The position numbers were made by a program, and so were the translations under genes. From Bacteroidetes bacterium ADurb.Bin145 (lineage in GTDB: Bacteria; Bacteroidota; Bacteroidia; Bacteroidales; VadinHA17), in NCBI GenBank assembly GCA_002070505.1, contig MWDJ01000022.1:1-53315 (forward strand): DNA of 53,315 bases, written 5' to 3'. Every line of letters starts with the position of its first letter. Position 1 is the first letter of the stretch. This document shows, piece by piece, positions 34,965-43,214 of the stretch. The notes under the pieces are model-generated. The model was not told the origin of the DNA. It was given only the letters and a program-made list of their open reading frames with translations, and did not search any database.

Positions 34965-35537
34965 TCACTTATAATTCACCACTTCTTCTTTAGCCTTTCT
35001 TGCCGAGGCCGCTGATGATGCATCGACATCCTTTGAAACATGGCCAACCCTGAGAAGGGAAATTACCTTGTAACCATCGGGAACCCCCAGTGATTGCTTT
35101 TTTGAAGAATTAATGATCCTTACCGGTCCTGTATAAATACGGGCTCCCAATCCCAGACCTTGTGCAGCAAGGTACATATTCTCCGTAGCCAGTGCACAAT
35201 CGAAGTCATAACTCATTCCCTGGTCCGCACTTTCCGGTGCAGAAACAAGAATTACTATATTACCGGGATTTGCATTGGTTATGGCGCTTGCAACAAGGGC
35301 AGGATCTTTCAGGATGGTGAATTTCCAGGGTTGTCCGTTCCTTGCACTTGGAGCTTTTATACCACATTTCACGATCGCATCGATGTCATTGTCCGAGACC
35401 GGATCTGATGTGAACATCTGAGCGGAATAAGCAGACAAAATGTGATCAACCACATTATTGCCGGCAGACTGGGCATTCAACAGAGCTGCAGATGAGAAAA
35501 TTATCAGCAGAATTGCAGTAAATGATTTTTGTCGCAT
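34965..35537 (-). CDS. Nitroreductase-family protein with signal peptide
   Basis: 190 residues. A signal peptide ends AALLNAQ (residue 23), unusual for this normally cytoplasmic flavoprotein family. The nitroreductase fold is shown by GIKAPSARNGQPWKF, with the ARNGQPW FMN-contact segment, and ALATENMYLAAQGLGLGARIY. It could be a periplasmic flavoreductase. It is the last gene of a co-directional run; the peroxiredoxin gene ends 69 bases upstream. Confidence 0.85.
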   Translation of the reverse strand: MRQKSFTAILLIIFSSAALLNAQSAGNNVVDHILSAYSAQMFTSDPVSDNDIDAIVKCGIKAPSARNGQPWKFTILKDPALVASAITNANPGNIVILVSAPESADQGMSYDFDCALATENMYLAAQGLGLGARIYTGPVRIINSSKKQSLGVPDGYKVISLLRVGHVSKDVDASSAASARKAKEEVVNYK

Positions 35538-35606
35538 AACAACTTTGTTTTTGATTTTAAATAAATTACTGATTTTGCTAAATCCTGAAAATATTATTGT
35601 ATTAAA

Positions 35607-36104
35607 TCATGAACTAACTACAGTTTCCTTGGCCTTTTCTGATTTTTTAAGAATCAGCGCTATTTTAAGCGCCTCATCAACATGCCTTTCTATATTGGAC
35701 TGAGAACTGTATATATATACTATTCTCCCTTCCTTATTAACTACATATGTCACACGTCCCGGTATAATTCCAAAGAAACTTGAAGGCACACCAAACATTT
35801 TCCTGACATTATTATCTCCGTCGCTCAACAATGGAAATGTAAGGCTGTTGGTTTCAGCAAATTCCCTGTGACTCTCGACTGATTGTCCGCTTATACCAAT
35901 TACAATCGCATCTGCTTCATCAAACGCTGATGACTGATCACGAAAATTGCAGGCCTGCCTTGTGCATCCCGGAGAACCATCTTTCGGATAAAAATAAATA
36001 ACAAGATTCTTACGTCCAAGGACATTCTTTATTTCAAAAAGATCACCATTCTGATCTCTGAGAGAAAAATCAGGTATTTTATCACCTTCCTTTAACGGAT
36101 CCAT
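35607..36104 (-). CDS. bcp: Bcp-type peroxiredoxin (thiol peroxidase)
   Basis: 165 residues. The peroxidatic cysteine is Cys47 in KDGSPGCTRQAC and the resolving one Cys52, five residues on, the CxxxxC arrangement of the Bcp/PrxQ class. Such enzymes reduce hydrogen peroxide and organic hydroperoxides with thioredoxin in the cytoplasm. There is no signal peptide. The beta-barrel gene ends 20 bases upstream, so the two are co-transcribed. In the run of genes with GlpK and GlpF it may protect against peroxide made by flavoprotein oxidation, but this is only contextual. Confidence 0.9.
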   Translation of the reverse strand: MDPLKEGDKIPDFSLRDQNGDLFEIKNVLGRKNLVIYFYPKDGSPGCTRQACNFRDQSSAFDEADAIVIGISGQSVESHREFAETNSLTFPLLSDGDNNVRKMFGVPSSFFGIIPGRVTYVVNKEGRIVYIYSSQSNIERHVDEALKIALILKKSEKAKETVVSS

Positions 36105-36124
36105 AATTTTAAATATCCAGCTGA

Positions 36125-36874
36125 TTAAAACCTTATAAACAATCCGGCCGCAGCATAGTGGAACAATGAAAAAGTGTATACCTCGTCATTATCCGCACCT
36201 CCCTCAAGGATACGGTATCCGGCCTTGATGCCTATCCTGTCCGATGCTTTATAAGTCAATGCAAGCAACACATCCTCTGCTCTTCCCTGAGGCGCCGCAA
36301 GAGCATCTCCCTCAAAGAGTATGCCTATTTTTTCAATGGGATTGTATGACAATCTGAAGTTTATTATCGGAACAAAGCCCACATTGACCTTTTCACTTTC
36401 GTCATCTCCTGAGGCAAGAGCTATTTTAGCATCACGGATCTTTGCAGTAAAGCCAATTCCAAAATTGAACTTCGGTTTCTGCACGAGCTCATACCGGTAA
36501 GTAAGCCTGTAAGAATTAAATTTATAGGTTGCATCCAAATCGGTGTTTGCCGGGAATAGAACATTCTCAAAAAGAATATCACGAGGAACTGAACCTTTCG
36601 AGTTTACAGTAAGAGGAGCATACAGGACCGAAATTGTGTTACGTGAGTTTATATTATAATTCAATCTTAAGCGATAGAACATCTTTCCCTCCGCCTTAAG
36701 TTCTTCACTCAACGAGAAGTCGGTACCCTGATCGCCGGGAATCCTGATATTGTTGTAGCCTGTGCTTACATACCCTGATTCAAGATCAAGTGATATCTGG
36801 GCTGCACTTTTTTGTACATTCAATGTTAAATTCACCAGAAGAATAAAACCTATGAAAATTAATTTTCTTTTCAT
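36125..36874 (-). CDS. Outer-membrane beta-barrel protein of unknown role
   Basis: 249 residues with a signal peptide (LIFIGFILLVNLTLN then KSAAQ). The rest is made of amphipathic strands with alternating residues (MFYRLRLNYNIN, YKFNSYRLTYRYELV, INFRLSYNP) and ends AAAGLFIRF, a C-terminal aromatic signature of outer-membrane barrels. Roughly 10-12 strands fit the length. No substrate can be inferred. It lies between glpF and bcp in the same direction. Confidence 0.75.
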   Translation of the reverse strand: MKRKLIFIGFILLVNLTLNVQKSAAQISLDLESGYVSTGYNNIRIPGDQGTDFSLSEELKAEGKMFYRLRLNYNINSRNTISVLYAPLTVNSKGSVPRDILFENVLFPANTDLDATYKFNSYRLTYRYELVQKPKFNFGIGFTAKIRDAKIALASGDDESEKVNVGFVPIINFRLSYNPIEKIGILFEGDALAAPQGRAEDVLLALTYKASDRIGIKAGYRILEGGADNDEVYTFSLFHYAAAGLFIRF

Positions 36875-36967
36875 TATATCTATTTTGTTACTTCTAAGTT
36901 AAACAATCAAACCAGCTTAATGTTTGACAATGCATCGAAAATTCTTGTTCAATTGCTGATAACATCT

Positions 36968-37678
36968 TCAGGGTGTAAATAACATGTACATTAAAGCTGC
37001 CAGCACTGCACCGGCAAATGGCCCCACTATGGGCACCCAGGAATATTTCCAGTCGCTGTCTCCTTTACCGGGGATCGGTAAAAAGTAATGCATAATACGT
37101 GGACCGAGGTCCCTTGCCGGATTAATAGCATATCCTGTTGGACCGCCAAGGGATAGGCCTATCCCAAGAACGACAATAGCAACCGGTAAGGCATTCAGGG
37201 CACCCAGTCCCACTTCAGGTTCGGCCATGTACAACACTGCAAGGGAAAGTACATATGTGCCTATTATCTCAGTTATAAGGTTATGCCAGTAACTCCTTAT
37301 ATTTGGTGATGTGCAGAATACTGCCAGTTTTGAAGCTGCCTCAGGAGTTATGTCGAAATGTTTTTTATAAGCAAGCCATACAAGGCCGGCTCCGAACATT
37401 GCCCCCAGCAGCTGTGCGCTGAAGTATAAAGGGATCAATGACGGTGAAAATTTATGAGCTATCACAAGCGCTATTGTAACAGCCGGATTAAGGTGAGCAC
37501 CGCTAACCGGTGCTGCTATCAGAACGCCGGTGAACACTCCTACCGCCCATCCGAAAGTAATAACTATCCAGCCGCTGTTATGCCCTTTTGTCTTTGAAAG
37601 AAGTACATTAGCCACTACTCCACCCCCAAAGACAATAATCATGGCTGTTCCGAAAAATTCCGCAAAAAACTGATTCAT
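36968..37678 (-). CDS. glpF: Glycerol uptake facilitator (aquaglyceroporin)
   Basis: 236 residues with six membrane helices. The two NPA motifs are GAHLNPAVTIAL and YAINPARDLGPR. The second, with NPARD, is the GlpF type, consistent with glycerol passage; GAHLNPAV is generic to the family. It passes glycerol through the inner membrane by facilitated diffusion. The glpK stop codon is 11 bases upstream, so the two form an operon. Confidence 0.94.
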   Translation of the reverse strand: MNQFFAEFFGTAMIIVFGGGVVANVLLSKTKGHNSGWIVITFGWAVGVFTGVLIAAPVSGAHLNPAVTIALVIAHKFSPSLIPLYFSAQLLGAMFGAGLVWLAYKKHFDITPEAASKLAVFCTSPNIRSYWHNLITEIIGTYVLSLAVLYMAEPEVGLGALNALPVAIVVLGIGLSLGGPTGYAINPARDLGPRIMHYFLPIPGKGDSDWKYSWVPIVGPFAGAVLAALMYMLFTP

Positions 37679-37689
37679 ATATTATGATT

Positions 37690-39180
37690 TTATTGTGCCG
37701 CCCATGATTCAGCTGCCTTAACAGCTTTATGCCACCCTTTGATAAGTGTTTTTGTTGCCTTCTCCGGAATGGAGGGCGAAAATGTCCGATCAATCTGCCA
37801 CTGTTTTTTTATTTCCTCAAGTCCAGACCAATATCCAGTGGCAAGTCCTGCCAGATAGGCAGCTCCCAAAGCCGTGGTTTCAGTAATTTTTGGCCTCACA
37901 ACCTTTGCCTGAAGTATATCTGACTGGAACTGTAAAAGATTACTATTTACAGTAGCACCTCCGTCAACCCTTAATTCCCTGACATCTATTCCGGAATCTT
38001 TCTTCATGGCAAGTAACACTTCCAGTGTCTGATAGGCAATACTGTCGAGAGCAGCCCTTGCAATATGAGCTGCAGTTGATCCTCTCGTCAGCCCGGTTAT
38101 TGTACCGCGGGCATGCTGGTTCCAGTAAGGGGCTCCCAGCCCTGCAAATGCCGGAACGAAATAGACTCCATCACTGTCAGCAACCTTTGCTGCGAGTTTT
38201 TCCACATCGGATGATTTTTTTATGACCCCAAGACTGTCGCGAAGCCATTGAACTACAGCTCCTCCGATAAAAATGCTCCCTTCAAGTGCATAATCTGTCC
38301 TGTTTCCTATTTTCCATCCGACTGTTGTCAGCAAGCGGCTTTTTGACCTGACCGGTTCGTTCCCGATATTCATCATCAGGAAACAGCCTGTTCCATAAGT
38401 ATTCTTTACCATTCCTGGCTCTATGCACATCTGTCCGAAAAGAGCAGCCTGCTGATCTCCTGCAATACCCGCGACAGGTATGGCTGTCGCAAAATGGCCT
38501 TGTGTATTGCCATATATTTCGCTTGACGATCTTACTTCAGGTAGAATACTTTGCGGGATGTTAAAAATTTTCAGCAGCTCTGAATCCCAATTGAGAGTAT
38601 GAATGTTGAACAGCATCGTCCTTGAAGCATTTGATACATCGGTGATGTGCAACTTCCCTTTGGTAAGGTTCCATACAAGCCATGAATCGACTGTCCCAAA
38701 AGCAAGAATCCCTTTATTTGCCTTCTCCCGTGCTCCGGGAACATTGTCAAGTATCCACCTGACCTTTGTAGCCGAGAAATACGCATCTATTATCAATCCT
38801 GTCTTTTCAAGGATCTTTTTAGCATATCCATCTTTCTTCAGCTTGTCACAAAAGTCCGCAGTGCGCCTGTCCTGCCAAACAATTGCCTTATAAACCGGTT
38901 TCCCTGTTGTCCTGTCCCAGACAAGAGTAGTCTCGCGCTGGTTAGTAATACCTATGCTTTGAATATTCCTGCTTTCTATGCCCGCTTTGGCAATTGCTTC
39001 CATTGCAACTCCTGCCTGTGTAGACCATATCTCCTCAGGGGAGTGCTCAACCCAGCCCGGCTTCGGATAGAATTGTCTGAACTCCTTCTGCGCAGTGGAG
39101 ACGGGCAGGCCGTTATTATCAAATACAATAGCCCGGGAACTGGTAGTTCCCTGGTCCAGCGACAAAATATATTTCTTCAT
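37690..39180 (-). CDS. glpK: Glycerol kinase
   Basis: 496 residues, full length. FGGY-family signatures are present: [13 protein letters not shown] at the N-terminus, [41 protein letters not shown] and [15 protein letters not shown]. It phosphorylates glycerol to glycerol 3-phosphate with ATP in the cytoplasm, trapping glycerol that enters through GlpF. No glycerol-3-phosphate dehydrogenase lies in this window. The gene starts 50 bases after the TIM-barrel protein gene, so it may belong to the same transcript. Confidence 0.96.
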   Translation of the reverse strand: MKKYILSLDQGTTSSRAIVFDNNGLPVSTAQKEFRQFYPKPGWVEHSPEEIWSTQAGVAMEAIAKAGIESRNIQSIGITNQRETTLVWDRTTGKPVYKAIVWQDRRTADFCDKLKKDGYAKKILEKTGLIIDAYFSATKVRWILDNVPGAREKANKGILAFGTVDSWLVWNLTKGKLHITDVSNASRTMLFNIHTLNWDSELLKIFNIPQSILPEVRSSSEIYGNTQGHFATAIPVAGIAGDQQAALFGQMCIEPGMVKNTYGTGCFLMMNIGNEPVRSKSRLLTTVGWKIGNRTDYALEGSIFIGGAVVQWLRDSLGVIKKSSDVEKLAAKVADSDGVYFVPAFAGLGAPYWNQHARGTITGLTRGSTAAHIARAALDSIAYQTLEVLLAMKKDSGIDVRELRVDGGATVNSNLLQFQSDILQAKVVRPKITETTALGAAYLAGLATGYWSGLEEIKKQWQIDRTFSPSIPEKATKTLIKGWHKAVKAAESWAAQ

Positions 39181-39230
39181 ATTTCTTAATGTACCTGAAA
39201 GAAAAAAGTTAATTACTCAATGACTCTCAA

Positions 39231-40175
39231 TTATATCTCAAAATTATCACATTTCCTGTAAGCCCGGATCAGGCGCTGTTCTCCTTCCCTTGTCCTGCTG
39301 CTCAGGCCATGTTCCATGCAGATAACTCCTTGATAATTATGATTATAAATATTTTTAAAGACATTTTTATAATTTATCTCTCCCGTAGTCGGTTCATTCC
39401 TACCGGGATTATCACCGCAATGAAATGCACTTATCTCATCCCATGCAGCATTCATATTTGGGATAAGGTTACCCTCTGTTATCTGCTGGTGGTAAATATC
39501 CATAATTATCTTACAGGAAGGTCTGTTAACAGCCCGGCATATTGAATATGCCTGAGGAATACCATTGAGGAAGAGCCCCGGGTGATCATTCAGGGTGTTA
39601 AGAGGTTCGAGTACCAGTGTCAGTCCTGCCGGTTCAACGATGTCGCAGCACATCCTGAGGTTATCAATCACATTTGCAGTCTGGTAGTCCCTGTGAAGTT
39701 TTTCATCATATCTGCCGGGAACAACGAGGGCCCATTTCACGCCGGTCCTTTTAAAACACTCAACACCTTCCTTCATTTTAGCCGCCAGCATATCTTTTAT
39801 ATCTTGTGTATTAAGGACAAATGAAGTGACGGAAAATTCAGCATAGAGGACAAAAGGGCCAAGTTCCATACCCACGCGGCTTATTTCATTTGCTATCTTC
39901 TCCTGATCGCCTGTTGGTTTTTTCATCAGGTCGTTGTCAAACATCGCCCTGAAACCCGTATCGTGGCAGAATTTAATGTTATCTATCGGATCCTTACCCG
40001 CATGTTCACGGAACATCCCGAATCCGGGAGCATATTTAAGTCTGAAAGGAGTTATCTGATCAGGCGAACCCTGATTTGTATCCTGCAATTGTGATCCTGA
40101 AAGTGCAGGAGCAGCAAGAATAGCCGCCCCTGCAGCAGAAGCTTTTTTAATGAAGTCTCTACGTGAGCTTTTCAT
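39231..40175 (-). CDS. Sugar phosphate isomerase/hydroxypyruvate isomerase-like TIM barrel, Tat-type signal
   Basis: 314 residues. The N-terminus SSRRDFIKKASAAGAAILAAPALSG is interrupted by no charge in the hydrophobic core and carries the twin-arginine RRDFIKK pattern. The mature part resembles the xylose-isomerase-like TIM barrel: CFKRTGVKWALVVPGRYD, LVLEPLNTLNDHPG with metal-binding Glu, IMDIYHQQ, AFHCGDNPGRNEP and VICMEHGL. Related proteins include hydroxypyruvate isomerase. The substrate is unknown. It is followed by glpK and preceded, 18 bases away, by a Gfo/Idh/MocA oxidoreductase with which it commonly pairs in sugar-acid loci. Confidence 0.84.
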   Translation of the reverse strand: MKSSRRDFIKKASAAGAAILAAPALSGSQLQDTNQGSPDQITPFRLKYAPGFGMFREHAGKDPIDNIKFCHDTGFRAMFDNDLMKKPTGDQEKIANEISRVGMELGPFVLYAEFSVTSFVLNTQDIKDMLAAKMKEGVECFKRTGVKWALVVPGRYDEKLHRDYQTANVIDNLRMCCDIVEPAGLTLVLEPLNTLNDHPGLFLNGIPQAYSICRAVNRPSCKIIMDIYHQQITEGNLIPNMNAAWDEISAFHCGDNPGRNEPTTGEINYKNVFKNIYNHNYQGVICMEHGLSSRTREGEQRLIRAYRKCDNFEI

Positions 40176-40193
40176 AATTTATATTGCTGGTTT

Positions 40194-41555
40194 CTATTTG
40201 GTCTGGGGGACATAAGCCTCTCCGGCTATCGGAACATCCTTTGGGATATCAACAGGACCGAATTCAAAAACTTTCGGTCCAAGTTTCAGATCGGAATTCA
40301 GCATTTCATCCCATGTGGTTTCTTTCCCTGTGTAAGCTGATATCCGGCCCATAATAGCACATAGTGTAGATACTGCGGTATTTTCGAGTTCATTTAAAGG
40401 CGTTCCTGTCCTGATAGCCGTGACCAGGTCTATATGCTCCTGCACATACGGATCCATCATCTTTGCTTTTGAAGGTTTGCCCTCCTCATCAACAGGATAG
40501 TTATATCTCCATATTTCTTCACCGGCAAGGTTAAGCAGGTAGTTATCCTGAGACTGGAATAAATATGCAGCACCATCGGCACCCTGTATTCTCTCAGATA
40601 CATTATTGGCACAACCGTTTATCTGACGGCACATGCTGTGAAAATGGATGCCACTATCAAAAACGAAGTCCACACTGAAATTATCATACTGATCACCTGT
40701 AACACGGCGCAGCCTTGATCCCATGCCAACTGCTTTGACGGGATGAGAGCCCATAAACCAGTTCATAACATCAAGATTATGCACATGCTGTTCTACTATA
40801 TGATCGCCTGAAAGCCAGGTCCAGTTTACCCAGTTTCGGATCATCCATTCCATTTCACTCCATTTAGGGTCATTGTCCCGATGCCAGAGCTTGCCGCCGT
40901 TCCAATATACATTCCCACCGGTTATATTCCCGATTATACCAGCCTGTACCTGATTGTATGCATCCACGTAGTCGCGTTGATGACGGCGCTGTGTACCTGT
41001 AACAATGGATAATTCCAGCTCTTTCGCCTTAAGTGCCGTTGCCATTACCGACCTGGCTCCTACAGGGTCAACACATACAGGCTTTTCGGCAAAAATGTTT
41101 TTGCGTGCGGCTACAGCGGCGGCAAGATGCTCAGGTCTGAAGAAAGGCGGTGTTGCAAGGATAATGATATCAACATCCGATCCGATTACTTTCTGGAAAG
41201 CATCGAACCCTACAAAACAATTGTCCTCCGGAACTTCCTGTCCTTTTTCTTTTAAGATATCAGCGCGGCATTTTTCCACCCGGTCCTTAAACGTATCGCC
41301 CAGAGCTGTTATTTGCAGATTTGGACCTGCATTAAGGAAGTTAATTGCTGCACCGGTTCCACGGCCCCCGCATCCAATGACTCCTGCTTTCAGAACAGGA
41401 CCGTCGGGAGCCTGGTCAAGCCATGAGACCACAGGTACTTTCTTTAAAGCTTCACGTGTACAACCGGCAATCATTGATGGTGCAATAATGCCTGCAGCTC
41501 CAACAGCTGCAGTTGTTCCCAAAAATTTACGTCTTGAAATTCCTGCTTTTTTCAT
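40194..41555 (-). CDS. Gfo/Idh/MocA family oxidoreductase, Tat-type signal
   Basis: 453 residues from the ATG at 41555. A longer frame from 41618 adds 21 residues and overlaps the preceding gene, while this start opens directly with ISRRKFLGTTAAVGAAG, a twin-arginine signal. The Rossmann segment is AGVIGCGGRGTGAAINFL, then AEKPVCVDP with the Lys-Pro of the family, and a C-terminal substrate domain containing HVHNLDVMNW. These enzymes oxidise or reduce sugars or sugar acids with a tightly bound NAD(P). Substrate unknown. It is exported, unlike classical cytoplasmic members, which is common in Bacteroidota. Confidence 0.9.
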   Translation of the reverse strand: MKKAGISRRKFLGTTAAVGAAGIIAPSMIAGCTREALKKVPVVSWLDQAPDGPVLKAGVIGCGGRGTGAAINFLNAGPNLQITALGDTFKDRVEKCRADILKEKGQEVPEDNCFVGFDAFQKVIGSDVDIIILATPPFFRPEHLAAAVAARKNIFAEKPVCVDPVGARSVMATALKAKELELSIVTGTQRRHQRDYVDAYNQVQAGIIGNITGGNVYWNGGKLWHRDNDPKWSEMEWMIRNWVNWTWLSGDHIVEQHVHNLDVMNWFMGSHPVKAVGMGSRLRRVTGDQYDNFSVDFVFDSGIHFHSMCRQINGCANNVSERIQGADGAAYLFQSQDNYLLNLAGEEIWRYNYPVDEEGKPSKAKMMDPYVQEHIDLVTAIRTGTPLNELENTAVSTLCAIMGRISAYTGKETTWDEMLNSDLKLGPKVFEFGPVDIPKDVPIAGEAYVPQTK

Positions 41556-41580
41556 AGGGTTAGTTTTATATGGTTTAAAT

Positions 41581-43101
41581 TTACAAATTCCCTGTCTTTT
41601 CATCAAATTCACATACAACTCTGAATCCGACGTGAAAACAATCCGAGTACCACCAGATGCTTTTGGGTATCTGGGGATCAGTTTTGAGCCAATCTGCTGT
41701 TCTGGTATAGCTTCTGGCTGAGCTCCTTAGGTTGCCCGCCATATCCATAAAAGAGCCCCCTCTAATAACATGTTCTTCACCAGCCCCGGGGCCCTTAAGA
41801 TCTTTTATCATCCCTTCAGGATATTGTGAATACGTATCAGGCTGATACCAGTCCGAGCAGAATTCAGCAACATTGCCTGTCATGTTCTTAAGTCCGAAGG
41901 GATTCGGTCGTACAATATCCGGGAGCTGAGTCTTTCCATGACTGTTCTCTTTATAGATAATATATGAATTAATAATTGTTGTATCATTCTTCGACAATTT
42001 GGCTCTCAACCCTGTCTTTTGATACTTCTCAGGGTTACCAGGGAAGAAATAAGGTGTTGCTGATCCTGCTTTGCATGCATATTCCCATTCAGCCTCGGTA
42101 GGTAACCTGTATGTTTTTCCGGTAACAAGTGAAAGCCATTTGCAATATATCTCAGCGGTATGATATGTAAATGAAATTGCCGGCCGTTGTCCCAATCCCC
42201 AACCCTGGTCAGGCTGGCCATACGGAGGAGTAGCTCCCGATATCGCATCGGTACCTGCTGTTTTCCCTGTCCTTATGCCTTCCGAATCTGTCGTACGTCC
42301 TTCAGCAGATGTCTGTGCATAGAAAGCAAGAAATTCATTCCATGTTACTTCCACCTCAGCCATGAAAAAAGGACTTATCTCAACATCCCTGACCGGACCT
42401 TCATCCTTATTCCTGAATGGTTCGTTTTCCGGACTGCCTAATTTAAACTTCCCTCCGGGGATTGCTACCATCCTGAAGGAAACAGAAGAATTAGGTATGT
42501 ACTCATTAAATGATCTGAACTCCGAGACTACTGCCGGTTTAGTGAATATTTCCTTCGGTTCAGAGGAAGTACTGCCGAAAGTTTTATTGCTCCCGTGCGT
42601 ATATCCTTTAATAAAATGACCGGCATTCAGATGACAGTTTATACAATGAAGATCAGGTGTCTTTTCAGTCTGTTTGTAGTAAAGATGTGCATCCTCGCCA
42701 TCTTTAGTGAGTTCCAGTGGAAATAGATTTTCATGGCATTTTATACAACTGCTCTCGTAGACATGAGCCCTGGCGTTTTCCAGCTTTCCGCTTTCTTCCC
42801 AGTTGAATGAGGCTGAGTCTTTTGTCCAGTAACTCCAGAGATCTCTTAACCCTGTGCTTACTTTTGCCAGCAGATACCCGTTTCCTTCAGGTGGCAGGTG
42901 GCATTCGACACACGCTGTCCTATCGCCTGATTTTGTTATATAATGAACTGATTGTTTCCAGGATGCATCTGCTTCCGGATGTATATGACACGATATGCAA
43001 TAATCATTTGTTGAAGTTCTTTTAATTGCCAATCCGGAAGCAACCATTATTAAGATGCCAACAATTATTCCTGGGATGAACCAGATGAGGAATTTCTTCA
43101 T
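41581..43101 (-). CDS. Tetraheme NapC/NirT-type cytochrome fused to a SUMF1-like domain
   Basis: 506 residues from the ATG at 43101; the longer frame from 43215 adds 38 residues of non-membrane sequence, while this start opens into a membrane anchor (about residues 4-26). Four haem-binding CxxCH motifs follow: CISCH (35), CVECH (64), CIKCH (119) and CINCH (153), as in NapC/NirT quinol-oxidising cytochromes. Residues 210-505 are an SUMF1/FGE-like domain (VRDVEISPFFMAEVEVTWNEF split around the conserved W, RLPTEAEWEYAC, GNVAEFCSDWY, VIRGGSF, HVGFRVV). The two cysteines of true formylglycine-generating enzymes are absent: after RGGSF comes MDMAGNLRSSARS. So it is not an ordinary FGE. Probable role: membrane-bound electron transfer with a sensing or binding module facing the periplasm. 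Confidence 0.85.
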   Translation of the reverse strand: MKKFLIWFIPGIIVGILIMVASGLAIKRTSTNDYCISCHIHPEADASWKQSVHYITKSGDRTACVECHLPPEGNGYLLAKVSTGLRDLWSYWTKDSASFNWEESGKLENARAHVYESSCIKCHENLFPLELTKDGEDAHLYYKQTEKTPDLHCINCHLNAGHFIKGYTHGSNKTFGSTSSEPKEIFTKPAVVSEFRSFNEYIPNSSVSFRMVAIPGGKFKLGSPENEPFRNKDEGPVRDVEISPFFMAEVEVTWNEFLAFYAQTSAEGRTTDSEGIRTGKTAGTDAISGATPPYGQPDQGWGLGQRPAISFTYHTAEIYCKWLSLVTGKTYRLPTEAEWEYACKAGSATPYFFPGNPEKYQKTGLRAKLSKNDTTIINSYIIYKENSHGKTQLPDIVRPNPFGLKNMTGNVAEFCSDWYQPDTYSQYPEGMIKDLKGPGAGEEHVIRGGSFMDMAGNLRSSARSYTRTADWLKTDPQIPKSIWWYSDCFHVGFRVVCEFDEKTGNL

Positions 43102-43189
43102 AGGGCGGCAATAACTTTGTGAAGATAAAAAATATCCCTGATCCCGACTATACTGATTTGAACAGATTTTCTTTCTTGTAATTTTTAGG

Positions 43190-43197
43190 TATTTTTG
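43190..43197 (+). promoter_or_regulatory. Candidate -7 box of the nucleoside hydrolase-FmdE gene
   Basis: TATTTTTG fits TAnnTTTG and ends 17 bases before the ATG at 43215. It lies in the 113-bp gap shared with the divergent cytochrome fusion gene. No clear -33 element. Confidence 0.45.
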
Positions 43198-43214
43198 ACC
43201 GCAAAAGTTTAACA

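Noticed and set aside
41581-43101. True formylglycine-generating enzyme (sulfatase maturase)
   Set aside because: The two catalytic cysteines after the RGGS motif are absent and no sulfatase gene is near.
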